Below, piece by piece: positions 57,589 through 64,000 of a stretch of DNA of 64,000 nt (positions are counted from its first letter, which is position 1; each line of letters opens with the position of its first letter). The DNA is from Candidatus Ozemobacteraceae bacterium. GTDB lineage: Bacteria > Muiribacteriota > Ozemobacteria > Ozemobacterales > Ozemobacteraceae. The notes under the pieces are model-generated. The model saw only the letters and a program-made list of their open reading frames with translations, made no database searches and was not told where the DNA came from. A program made the position numbers and the translations under genes. The stretch spans positions 101,164-165,163 of the forward strand of contig DAOSOK010000007.1 of assembly GCA_035373905.1 (NCBI GenBank), in the 5' to 3' direction.

Positions 57589-59154
57589 TCAATTCCGACG
57601 GAGAACATCCCTGATGTTTGCGTTGATGACTGGCTTCGTAGATACGGGCGGAATCAGGGCCACCATGTTCAGATTGTCGAGAACGCTGTTCGGAATGCCC
57701 AGGGGATTCGGCCCCGTGGCTTCGAGGTAGTAGTATTTCTTGCCCTGGTAGGTCCAGTAGACGCGGCCAGAGCCCATTTCCGCCTCAACGCTCGGGGGAA
57801 CGGCCAGACCGAGACAAGCGTGCCCCTGACCGCCATTGGCTGCATGAAGAAGGACGAAGATGACGTCTCCTTCGAGGCGATAGAGCAATGAGCCCAGCAA
57901 AATGGCCCGATCCTCACAGTCACCCTTTCCAAAATAGAGGCCAACCCCCGGAAGAGCGACATACTCTTGATCGAAGTAGGTCTGCTGGTCATATTGATAT
58001 TCAACACCGTTCGTCACCAGGTCTATAACATAGGATACGGGATTGTTTATGGCGCCGCTCCGGGAATTCTCAAGGATGAAATCCACAAGAGATTTCAACT
58101 CAGAATCAGCCGTGCAGGCATACTGGAATACCCGTGCATACGTGGTATCCGCATAACTTCCACCCACCGGAAATGGCGGATATACCTCATGGAGGCGGTC
58201 GTTCATCGCTTTCAGATATGAGACTCGGAGACCGTTCAGATTGAGCGTGAGAAAACCATCGTTTTTGAAAAGGCTCTCGTCGGCGCTCCACTGAAATGTC
58301 ACCGTTTTATCAGCAAGAAGTCCCGATCGATTCGTGATGGTCGTCGTCTTCCCGTCAGCCTCGTAGATCGAGGTCAGGGTTCCGTTCGAAACCCGATGCC
58401 GGGCTTTGTACACAGTTCCCGAAGACGTCAGGGTATCGGTGATTTCTCCGGATACCAGTTCACCATCGGCAGCCCGGATCGTCACCGAGCCGTTTCTCGC
58501 ATATGCGAAGGATCGCTCAACAATCGTATATGTTCCCTTTTCAGAAGCAGTAATGATCAGCTGGGAAGCTCCCAGCCAGTCGGTTTGCCCCGCCGGAAGA
58601 GCCAGCTCATACTTGACGGTGTAATTTGCATATTTGATCAACCCGTAATCGGTTTCCCCCGTCGCTTCGAGCTCACACTTTTTCGTGTCAGAGGTTGGGC
58701 CATCCTGCGTCTGCCCCGAGCCGTCGACATATCGGACGCGAATCGAGTTGAACCCATCGCCCTCGATGGCGCTGTAATCACTGTCTCCAGGATAATTCGT
58801 GGCTTCCAGCCGATACCAGCCATCACTTCCACGGGTGACCGTCGTATTTGCCCGGATGTACCGCATGGGCGCCTGTCTCGCTCGGCACGTCGCGCGAATG
58901 CTGTTCGTCGAGGGGGCGTTTTGCGCAAGAAGCCCGGCAACGATGCCGATCGTGATGATCTCATGGGGAATACTAGATGCCTGTATATAGTCCTCAGCGG
59001 TCAGACTCTGAGAAAGCGTCGTGAGGGGGTCCTGAGGCGTCACAGGTGCGACAGGGTTTCCGCCCCCTCCTCCGCCTCCGCCGCCACCGCACCCGGCAAG
59101 CAGCAGAAGGCCTCCGATGAGACAACCGGCAAATCCGATCTTTCGCTTTTTCAT
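57589..59154 (-). CDS. Lipoprotein with transglutaminase-like cysteine domain
   Basis: 521 residues. I chose the second of two ATGs (59154) because AGGAGG is 4 bases before it. Lipobox LLAGC puts the anchor at Cys22, followed by a run of ten or more glycines. A long beta-rich region leads to a transglutaminase/papain-like end: GKGDCEDRAILLGSLLYRLE with Cys413 and GQGHACLGL with the His, then YYYLEATGPN with an acidic residue. Such domains crosslink or cut peptides outside the cell. It is upstream of the frameshifted secreted gene with a 59-base gap. Confidence 0.78.
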   Translation of the reverse strand: MKKRKIGFAGCLIGGLLLLAGCGGGGGGGGGGNPVAPVTPQDPLTTLSQSLTAEDYIQASSIPHEIITIGIVAGLLAQNAPSTNSIRATCRARQAPMRYIRANTTVTRGSDGWYRLEATNYPGDSDYSAIEGDGFNSIRVRYVDGSGQTQDGPTSDTKKCELEATGETDYGLIKYANYTVKYELALPAGQTDWLGASQLIITASEKGTYTIVERSFAYARNGSVTIRAADGELVSGEITDTLTSSGTVYKARHRVSNGTLTSIYEADGKTTTITNRSGLLADKTVTFQWSADESLFKNDGFLTLNLNGLRVSYLKAMNDRLHEVYPPFPVGGSYADTTYARVFQYACTADSELKSLVDFILENSRSGAINNPVSYVIDLVTNGVEYQYDQQTYFDQEYVALPGVGLYFGKGDCEDRAILLGSLLYRLEGDVIFVLLHAANGGQGHACLGLAVPPSVEAEMGSGRVYWTYQGKKYYYLEATGPNPLGIPNSVLDNLNMVALIPPVSTKPVINANIRDVLRRN

Positions 59155-59545
59155 CATTCCTCCTGAATTCCCATCGGCAATTGTTTTCTGCCACCGACCG
59201 AGTTCATGCGCTTTGTTATATAACATCTCATTGAGTATTTCAAGAAATTATATATACCTCGACAGAACTTTCGTTTGACACTGAACGCATATATCTCCGG
59301 CCGAACCCGCTCCCAGCAGCGTTTTCAGGACTCGGAAGCAGGAAAGACCGACACAGAAATATTCTCACGGGTGATCGAGGCCGGAAGTTCCCGCCCCGGA
59401 GAGGAAGACGTCAGCCGTTAGGATTGTCCCGATCAGGATGACGAATCAGCCACGATTATCCAGCATTCCCTCGATAAAGAAGCGCTGCCCGAGGGGCAGA
59501 TCAGCCGCCGGTGGCGATTCGAGCTTCTCAGACCGTTCAGCATCC
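59155..59545. other. Intergenic region upstream of lipoprotein gene
   Basis: Contains the promoter at 59215-59243. The remaining 300 bases (59244-59545) show no gene, repeat or strong hairpin. Confidence 0.6.
59215..59243 (-). promoter_or_regulatory. Promoter of the transglutaminase-like lipoprotein
   Basis: Minus strand: TTGAAA (59243-59238), 17-base spacer, TATAAC (59220-59215). Confidence 0.7.
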
Positions 59546-60565
59546 TTAACCGGGCCGGCGCAGTGAAGGAATGGTCGCAGATATTTCATTCAGATGAACG
59601 AGAGCGACATGGCCGGCCTCTTCCATGGCTTTGTGGTGAGCCAGAAGCCGGGCGGCAATTTCGTTGAGGCAGCGGAGCGCCGCCGTCATTTTTTCGGCGG
59701 GTAACTCGACGGCAGTGCCGTTGCTCGTGGGGATCGAGCAGCCGAACAGAAGATGATATGCCGGTTCCCCCTGGGCGCCGCCGTGAAGGACGAGCGTCTT
59801 GAACGAACCGAGGGTTGCATGTGAAAGAGAGGCAGGCCATTTCCCGGACGTATTGGGATTCCCCGCGCTCCATAAGGCGTTGAGGTTGAGTTGATAGATT
59901 TCACACAATTCGATGATGCTCGTCGCGAGTCGGCCGGCCAACTCTTTCGCCGTCCCGGCCTGCTGCTTCGACTGCGGTTGCTTCTGCGATTTCGGTCTAT
60001 GCAAAGGGCCCGTGACAGTCGGCCTGGGTGGCGTTTTGCTGACTGGAGCCGGGCGTGCGGCATTACCGACTGATCGCTCCTTGCCCTGTTTCTGGGGAGT
60101 GATGACTTTGGCGCCCGGAAGATGAACCGTTCGGCCTGACATGTTGATCAGCTTGAGTTCCGGCTTGAGATTTGTGTCAGGCCTGGTCAACGTGCCTGTC
60201 GGTATAACACCCGGCTTCGATGCAGACTGACTGGACTGCCCCTTGACCGGAGAAGTTCTGTTTTTGAGATAGGAACGAAGTTTTTCGATAAGCCTGGCTT
60301 CAGAAACCGGCATCCAGTCTTCTGAGGGTTCGAAGATCGCCCCACCTGGGGATGGCGTGGTGCCGGAAGCGTTCGTATAGATCATATCCAGCATCCGCAT
60401 CAGGTAGAGCGTCTCATGCGACAGCTTTTTCTCGCTCACGAGGAGGCCGAATGAGCGCAGAATGGCTTCCCCCTCGGCCCGTATCTGGTACGTGATCTTG
60501 TTGTCGCTGCGACTTGTTTTGATGTAATAGCCCGGCGGAGATTTTCGCTCATACAGGATCGGCAT
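59546..60565 (-). CDS. Unknown protein, second of an unknown pair
   Basis: 339 residues from ATG 60565 (GAGGA 9 bases before). Two structured ends flank a basic, Pro/Gln/Lys-rich linker (about residues 110-210; LHRPKSQKQPQSKQQAG). The C-terminal part is helical (LAGRLATSIIELCEIYQLNL; KMTAALRCLNEIAARLL). No known domain, signal or membrane helix. Lies 28 bases after its partner gene. The flexible linker and two globular ends suggest a scaffold or adaptor; function unknown. Confidence 0.65.
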   Translation of the reverse strand: MPILYERKSPPGYYIKTSRSDNKITYQIRAEGEAILRSFGLLVSEKKLSHETLYLMRMLDMIYTNASGTTPSPGGAIFEPSEDWMPVSEARLIEKLRSYLKNRTSPVKGQSSQSASKPGVIPTGTLTRPDTNLKPELKLINMSGRTVHLPGAKVITPQKQGKERSVGNAARPAPVSKTPPRPTVTGPLHRPKSQKQPQSKQQAGTAKELAGRLATSIIELCEIYQLNLNALWSAGNPNTSGKWPASLSHATLGSFKTLVLHGGAQGEPAYHLLFGCSIPTSNGTAVELPAEKMTAALRCLNEIAARLLAHHKAMEEAGHVALVHLNEISATIPSLRRPG

Positions 60566-60593
60566 GGCTGGTTTTTCCTCTGTGCCTCCGGAG

Positions 60594-61424
60594 CTATATC
60601 GAAGCCAGCCGGGAACGGGCGAATTCCACGGCTGAGGCAATGTGCTCGACGCCGTCGGCGACGTGCGTCATCACGCCTTTCAACGCATGGAGAGCCGGGA
60701 CCAGATACTGGTCTGGAAGCGGTGAAATCCTCTTCTGGCCGACGATGACGACTTCCTGATCCGTGCAGAGGTGATAGGAGGGGAGCGTCGAATCAGAGAG
60801 ATAGACGAGCAGACGCATCGTTTCCTGCCCATCGACATGCTGAAACCGGAGTGCAAACGTCTTGGCAAGCCTTGTCTCGAATGAATACTGTAGTATATTC
60901 GTAAATTTCGTATACTCCTGGAACTTGTGACATATTTGCTCTACGGTTCTTACAAGTGCATCAACACGCTGGCGGATATGCCCAAGCCGACTCCGAGTCT
61001 CCCGGGCATTTTTCACGGCCGACTCAAGAAGGCTCAAATTGTTACGAGCCTCATGCAGATGCCCGGGTTCCTCACAGCGGGAGGGTTCGGGAACGCCTTT
61101 CCTGCGCCTCAAGAGATGCGTGTGGAGCATATCGATCACCTCATGGATGTTTTTCAGCACCGTGCCGGAGAGTCTACTGGCAGACACGAATGAGGATTTG
61201 CCCACGCTGTTGTCGTCTACGGATAATCGGACTTCGATCGTATATTGTTTCCCAGACCGCGAAATTCTGGCAAAACCGCCCTTTGGGCCGCCGGAATACC
61301 AACCGGTCGTGAAATCGCCGTCGTTTGAGATCGCTTTGTGGAGGGCCGCCTTGGCCTCCTGGCTCCAGTCTGCAAGACCATTGCAGACCCTGACATCGGA
61401 TTTGAATCCCTTCAGTTCTTTCAT
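60594..61424 (-). CDS. Unknown protein, first of an unknown pair
   Basis: 276 residues from ATG 61424; a longer in-frame start at 61499 is less likely because it overlaps the promoter. Beta-rich start (FARISRSGKQYTIEVRLSVD) followed by helices with coiled-coil character (LHEARNNLSLLESAVKNARE; RQRVDALVRTVEQICHKFQE), then a beta-rich end (YHLCTDQEVVIVGQKRISPL). No known family. The promoter at 61488-61516 serves both genes of the pair. Confidence 0.65.
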   Translation of the reverse strand: MKELKGFKSDVRVCNGLADWSQEAKAALHKAISNDGDFTTGWYSGGPKGGFARISRSGKQYTIEVRLSVDDNSVGKSSFVSASRLSGTVLKNIHEVIDMLHTHLLRRRKGVPEPSRCEEPGHLHEARNNLSLLESAVKNARETRSRLGHIRQRVDALVRTVEQICHKFQEYTKFTNILQYSFETRLAKTFALRFQHVDGQETMRLLVYLSDSTLPSYHLCTDQEVVIVGQKRISPLPDQYLVPALHALKGVMTHVADGVEHIASAVEFARSRLASI

Positions 61425-61487
61425 CGGGCCGTCGCCTGTGGAATAGATGAACTCAGTGAAATGCAATCGATATATACTTCTGAGAAC

Positions 61488-61516
61488 ATCATACCGCATC
61501 AGCCTTTAGCTGTAAA
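61488..61516 (-). promoter_or_regulatory. Promoter of the unknown gene pair
   Basis: Minus strand: TTTACA (61516-61511), 17-base spacer, TATGAT (61493-61488). Confidence 0.7.
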
Positions 61517-61560
61517 GCCCCTTTGGCGAGTGCGAATCATCCTGTTTCACATTGTATGCC

Positions 61561-61589
61561 TTGCGCTGTGAATCGGTTAGTGCTACAAT
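61561..61589 (+). promoter_or_regulatory. Promoter candidate upstream of frameshift gene
   Basis: TTGCGC (61561-61566), 17-base spacer, TACAAT (61584-61589). Leaves a leader of about 215 bases before ATG 61812. Confidence 0.45.
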
Positions 61590-61811
61590 TCGGCTGTATA
61601 AGAAATAGTTTATTTTATATAGTATCAACTTGGCTACATACCTTCACAAAATGCGCCGTATCACTCGTCTGATGTTGTCATCCCGCAGGAAAGAAAGAGG
61701 CTTTAGAGCGATGAAGCACCATTATAAAGGCAGGCATCGCGGTGGCGACTTTTGCTGAAGGGCTTCAATTCGGAAGCCTGATGGGGGGAAACTGTTTTGA
61801 AGGAGCACACG

Positions 61812-62738
61812 ATGGAACGCTTTGACATCGACGACCTCTACGGGAAAATGGTCGATCCATGCCGCATGGGGCCTGAATGGCGGTTCGTGGCGATCAAAGG
61901 CGGCTTCGAGATCACCGGTCACATCGTTCGACGGAAGGCGCCGGACCGGGATGAGATGCTGGACATGGGCGTATTGAACTTCGGGGGCGGGCCGGGAATG
62001 CCGGTCGTCATTTACGCGAGGATCGAAACCGACGCTGAATTCCGCATCACCTCGATCTGCCTCGACGCCAATGCCACCTCCGGGCCCGCTCATGGCAGAC
62101 CGATTCAATGCGCCGTCACCGACGATGACGAAGAACAGATCGCTGAAGAGATCGGACGATTTCTCGACGTTCCCAGGCTCGAGGGCGGGAAGGTGGTCGA
62201 AGAGCGGGATTGGCTCGAGAAGCACATGGAAACCTTCGACGCTCTTTCCGAAACCCCGGTCATGATCGAGGAGCGGCTGAATGCATACGTTGGCAGGGCC
62301 GTCAAGCTGAAAGAGGCCGCGGCGAACGGCTGGGAACTCCATGAGAACGGCTCCATCTGCTACGGCTGTCTGAAACTCTTCACGAACTGCTGTCACGGCT
62401 CATTCTGGGCGGCGATGATCCTCGAACTGGACGGAAAGAACGTCATCACCGCCGTCAAACCCGTTCTTTACGATGATCGCCCGCCGACGTTCGGAGACGT
62501 TCGGGAATACGGGCCCATGCCCTTTGGCGACGAATTCAACGCCAGACGCATGGACCGGGCGCTGGATGCCATCACGAGCAGGCCTTTCCGCGAGCGAACC
62601 GGAAAGAGCAACGTTGAAAATGAGCTTCGTGAATCCTCTGGAAAAAAGCAATCGAACAATTGTTTTCAGAATACTACGAACCCGGGGAGAGAAAATATGG
62701 TTATGAAGAAGACTCGGAAGACGGATTTTTCTGGGTGA
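61812..62738 (+). CDS. Unknown protein with -1 slippery site near its end
   Basis: 308 residues in the zero frame, AGGAG before ATG 61812. No recognised family; acidic helical middle (DDDEEQIAEEIGRFLDVPRL) and a Cys cluster (ICYGCLKLFTNCCHG). At 62642-62648 the zero-frame codons GGA AAA AAG contain the heptamer A AAA AAG. A -1 slip there continues into GCA ATC GAA… and a Sel1-like ending to 62890, giving about 359 residues. The zero-frame end (NTTNPGRENMVMKK) looks like out-of-frame sequence. So either frameshifting is programmed or an A has been gained in a run. Confidence 0.7.
   Translation: MERFDIDDLYGKMVDPCRMGPEWRFVAIKGGFEITGHIVRRKAPDRDEMLDMGVLNFGGGPGMPVVIYARIETDAEFRITSICLDANATSGPAHGRPIQCAVTDDDEEQIAEEIGRFLDVPRLEGGKVVEERDWLEKHMETFDALSETPVMIEERLNAYVGRAVKLKEAAANGWELHENGSICYGCLKLFTNCCHGSFWAAMILELDGKNVITAVKPVLYDDRPPTFGDVREYGPMPFGDEFNARRMDRALDAITSRPFRERTGKSNVENELRESSGKKQSNNCFQNTTNPGRENMVMKKTRKTDFSG
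62642..62648 (+). promoter_or_regulatory. Candidate -1 frameshift slippery heptamer
   Basis: A AAA AAG in the correct zero-frame phase (X XXY YYZ). No strong upstream Shine-Dalgarno-like stimulator or downstream hairpin is visible. Confidence 0.45.
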
Positions 62739-62890
62739 ATCTTGCAGCTCGCCAGAATGCAGACGATGCAAAGACGCGAGACATTGTGGCTAAACGTCTC
62801 ACCCCTGCCAAACGAGAGGAAATTCAGGCTCGCTGCATAGAGCGGATAAGCGATTTCGAGAACCGCCGCAAAAAAACAAAAGAGTATTAA
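62648..62890 (+). CDS. Sel1-like C-terminal extension in the -1 frame
   Basis: 80 residues: AIEQLFSEYYEPGERKYGYE then DGFFWVNLAARQNADDAKTR and DIVAKRLTPAKREEIQAR. This resembles the end of a Sel1-repeat protein (AYFWLxLAAxQG…RDxVAxxLTPEQ). It has no ribosome site or good start of its own (a TTG at 62660 at best; a stop lies at 62630-62632), so it is probably the end of the gene at 61812. Confidence 0.55.
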   Translation, partial: AIEQLFSEYYEPGERKYGYEEDSEDGFFWVNLAARQNADDAKTRDIVAKRLTPAKREEIQARCIERISDFENRRKKTKEY

Positions 62891-63039
62891 TTTTAGGCAC
62901 ATATTTCGGAAAAGAAACCAGGCATCATGGTTCTGATTGCCAGACGCTGAATTTGCGGCCCTTGGGAACGTCCCTTTTTTGCGGGACGTCTCGAAGCGAG
63001 AGATCGATTTCGTCGTGATGAAGAACCGGAGGCTGGGCC

Positions 63040-63855
63040 TCAGTTTTGGGCGGCCTCTCCGGGAGGAGCCGGGGGTTCGTCTCCTGCCGGCTCCGGGGCG
63101 TCGGGGTGCTGGCCTACGCGGCGGCCAGGCTTGGGGGCGGGCGGAGGGGCGATGAAGAGGAGTTTGGATACGTCGCCGTTGATGGTGGCTTCGCCTTCGC
63201 CGGTGAGGATCCCGATGTCCATCATGTTGGGGGCCTTCAAATCGCGGCGCAGGGTGAACGTGAGCTGGAGAGCGCCGATTTCCTTGGCATCGCGGAGCTT
63301 TTCTTCAAAGCCGCGCATGATTTCCTGACGCTCTTCCTCGGGCTTTCTCTGCATTTCGGTCGGATCGACGGCCAGAGGCGCGGCATCCAGAACGGTCGCC
63401 CTGATGCTCTTCACGATCGATTGCCCCTGAGGGTCATCCTCATTCTTCTCGAAGGTTACTTCGACGTTGCTCACCACGTGGCCCTCGCCATCGATCCCCA
63501 GGAAGCCGTGAGGCGCGGGCGGCTGTCCCGGACCTTTCTGCGGCCCCATGTCCGGCGAGCCATCGTGGCTCCTGCGCTGCTGTCCGGGCTTGTCCTTCTC
63601 CTCCATGGCCCGCGGCCCGGCCGGGGGAACCGGCGGCACGCTCAGCAGGAACGGCTTGAACTCCTCTCCCTTCCGGCTCAGCCCGAAAAAGACGAGATCC
63701 TGCGGGCGCTGGTGCATTCCGGGGGGCGAATGGCGTTGCCCAGGCGCCGCGCCGATTTCCGGCCGGCCCTTATCCTGAACCTGCGGCGGCTGAGCCATGA
63801 CAGGGGATGCGCATACCATCGCCAGAAGAACCGTCAACGCGAACGTAGCTCTCAT
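63040..63855 (-). CDS. Secreted Pro-rich protein of unknown function
   Basis: 271 residues from ATG 63855 with GGAGG upstream. Signal peptide MRATFALTVLLAMVCASPVMA. The first third is Pro/Gln/Gly-rich and probably disordered; the middle is beta-rich (GFLGIDGEGHVVSNVEVTFE; LQLTFTLRRDLKAPNMMDIG); the end is again Pro-rich (PPPAPKPGRR, PPAPPGEAAQN). No known domain. Last gene of the window. Confidence 0.72.
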   Translation of the reverse strand: MRATFALTVLLAMVCASPVMAQPPQVQDKGRPEIGAAPGQRHSPPGMHQRPQDLVFFGLSRKGEEFKPFLLSVPPVPPAGPRAMEEKDKPGQQRRSHDGSPDMGPQKGPGQPPAPHGFLGIDGEGHVVSNVEVTFEKNEDDPQGQSIVKSIRATVLDAAPLAVDPTEMQRKPEEERQEIMRGFEEKLRDAKEIGALQLTFTLRRDLKAPNMMDIGILTGEGEATINGDVSKLLFIAPPPAPKPGRRVGQHPDAPEPAGDEPPAPPGEAAQN

Positions 63856-63899
63856 ACTTCCTCCCAAAATGCTTTACCGCCGGCCCACCGGCTTCTTTC

Positions 63900-63928
63900 A
63901 CGATATCACCAGCCCCGAGAGCTATCAA
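63900..63928 (-). promoter_or_regulatory. Promoter of the secreted Pro-rich protein
   Basis: Minus strand: TTGATA (63928-63923), 17-base spacer, TATCGT (63905-63900). Confidence 0.45.
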
Positions 63929-64000
63929 TCGTGGCGTTCCGTGTCCAGCAATTCTCAGTGAGCGTTCTGGTACGGGTTTTGAGGGGAACCTCTGTCGGGA

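Larger units (their letters stand above)
61425..61811. other. AT-rich divergent intergenic region
   Basis: About 390 bases holding two divergent promoters. The part around 61600-61650 (GTTTATTTTATATAGTATC) is the most A/T-rich stretch of this end of the window. No gene seen. Confidence 0.65.

Overview
The window is GC-rich (clearly above 55% by eye) and densely coded. The organism looks like a Gram-negative-type, probably anaerobic bacterium with complex signalling. Several genes have Sec or lipoprotein signals (lipobox cysteines in PhnD-like, pilin-like-tail and transglutaminase-like proteins). There is an HtrA/DegP protease behind a sigma-E-like promoter, a class A PBP1A, an Hfq-like protein and a complete butyrate-kinase/phosphotransbutyrylase operon. 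CpaE-like ATPases are fused to FHA or cyclic-nucleotide-binding domains, next to a Ser/Thr kinase and a PP2C phosphatase. This mix would suit a deep-branching fermentative lineage, for example Riflebacteria/Ozemobacteria-like, but that placement is a guess without a marker gene. Sigma70-type promoters recur with 17-nt spacers, and TAGGAT is the -10 box of two of them.

Layout. 1-8.5 kb: tail of an unknown gene; an operon of PhnD-like lipoprotein, sensor diguanylate cyclase and Dus; a TPR protein; a soluble CNB-MCP-tip protein; Hfq; a zinc-ribbon/SLH-like membrane protein. 8.5-17.5 kb: dispersed palindromic repeats, PBP1A, FolC, NamZ-like muramidase (DUF1343), two propeller-like secreted proteins and a triple-SH3b cell-wall hydrolase. 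17.6-22.7 kb: signalling block of CNB-CpaE, PP2C, kinase-PEGA-TPR and FHA-CpaE. 23-28 kb: a lipoprotein, a 52-residue membrane protein, HtrA, UDP-glucuronate decarboxylase-like enzyme, HPRT and an MBL hydrolase. 28-34.6 kb: buk, acyl-CoA dehydrogenase, etfB, ferredoxin-EtfA, acyl-CoA dehydrogenase and ptb, behind one strong promoter and a structured leader; together these take a saturated acyl-CoA step with electron transfer and then recover ATP from butyryl-CoA. 34.6-39.1 kb: PocR-domain protein, an amidohydrolase and an M16 protease.

39.3-56.5 kb is a defence-type island that starts at a tRNA-Val(CAC). Its core is three large co-directional genes: a DEAD/DEAH helicase-DUF1998-Vsr-like nuclease fusion, a SNF2/DrmD-like ATPase and an Eco57I/DrmMI-like adenine methylase. 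This resembles DISARM but lacks recognisable drmB and drmC. The methylase gene carries an in-frame, stop-free insertion encoding, in another frame, a four-helix-bundle (23S-rRNA-intervening-sequence type) protein. Beyond it lie a TIGR04255/unknown/PIN operon, an EVE-domain protein and a HigB/HigA-type toxin-antitoxin pair whose toxin is frameshifted.

56.6-64 kb holds accessory and unknown genes: a frameshifted secreted protein, a transglutaminase-like lipoprotein, a pair of unknown genes, a gene with a canonical A AAA AAG slippery site leading into a Sel1-like extension, and a secreted Pro-rich protein.

The most promising leads are the DISARM-like trio with its in-frame IVS-like insert, the putative -1 frameshift gene, the CpaE homologue without its P-loop lysine, and short AT-rich synonymous islands inside GC-rich genes.
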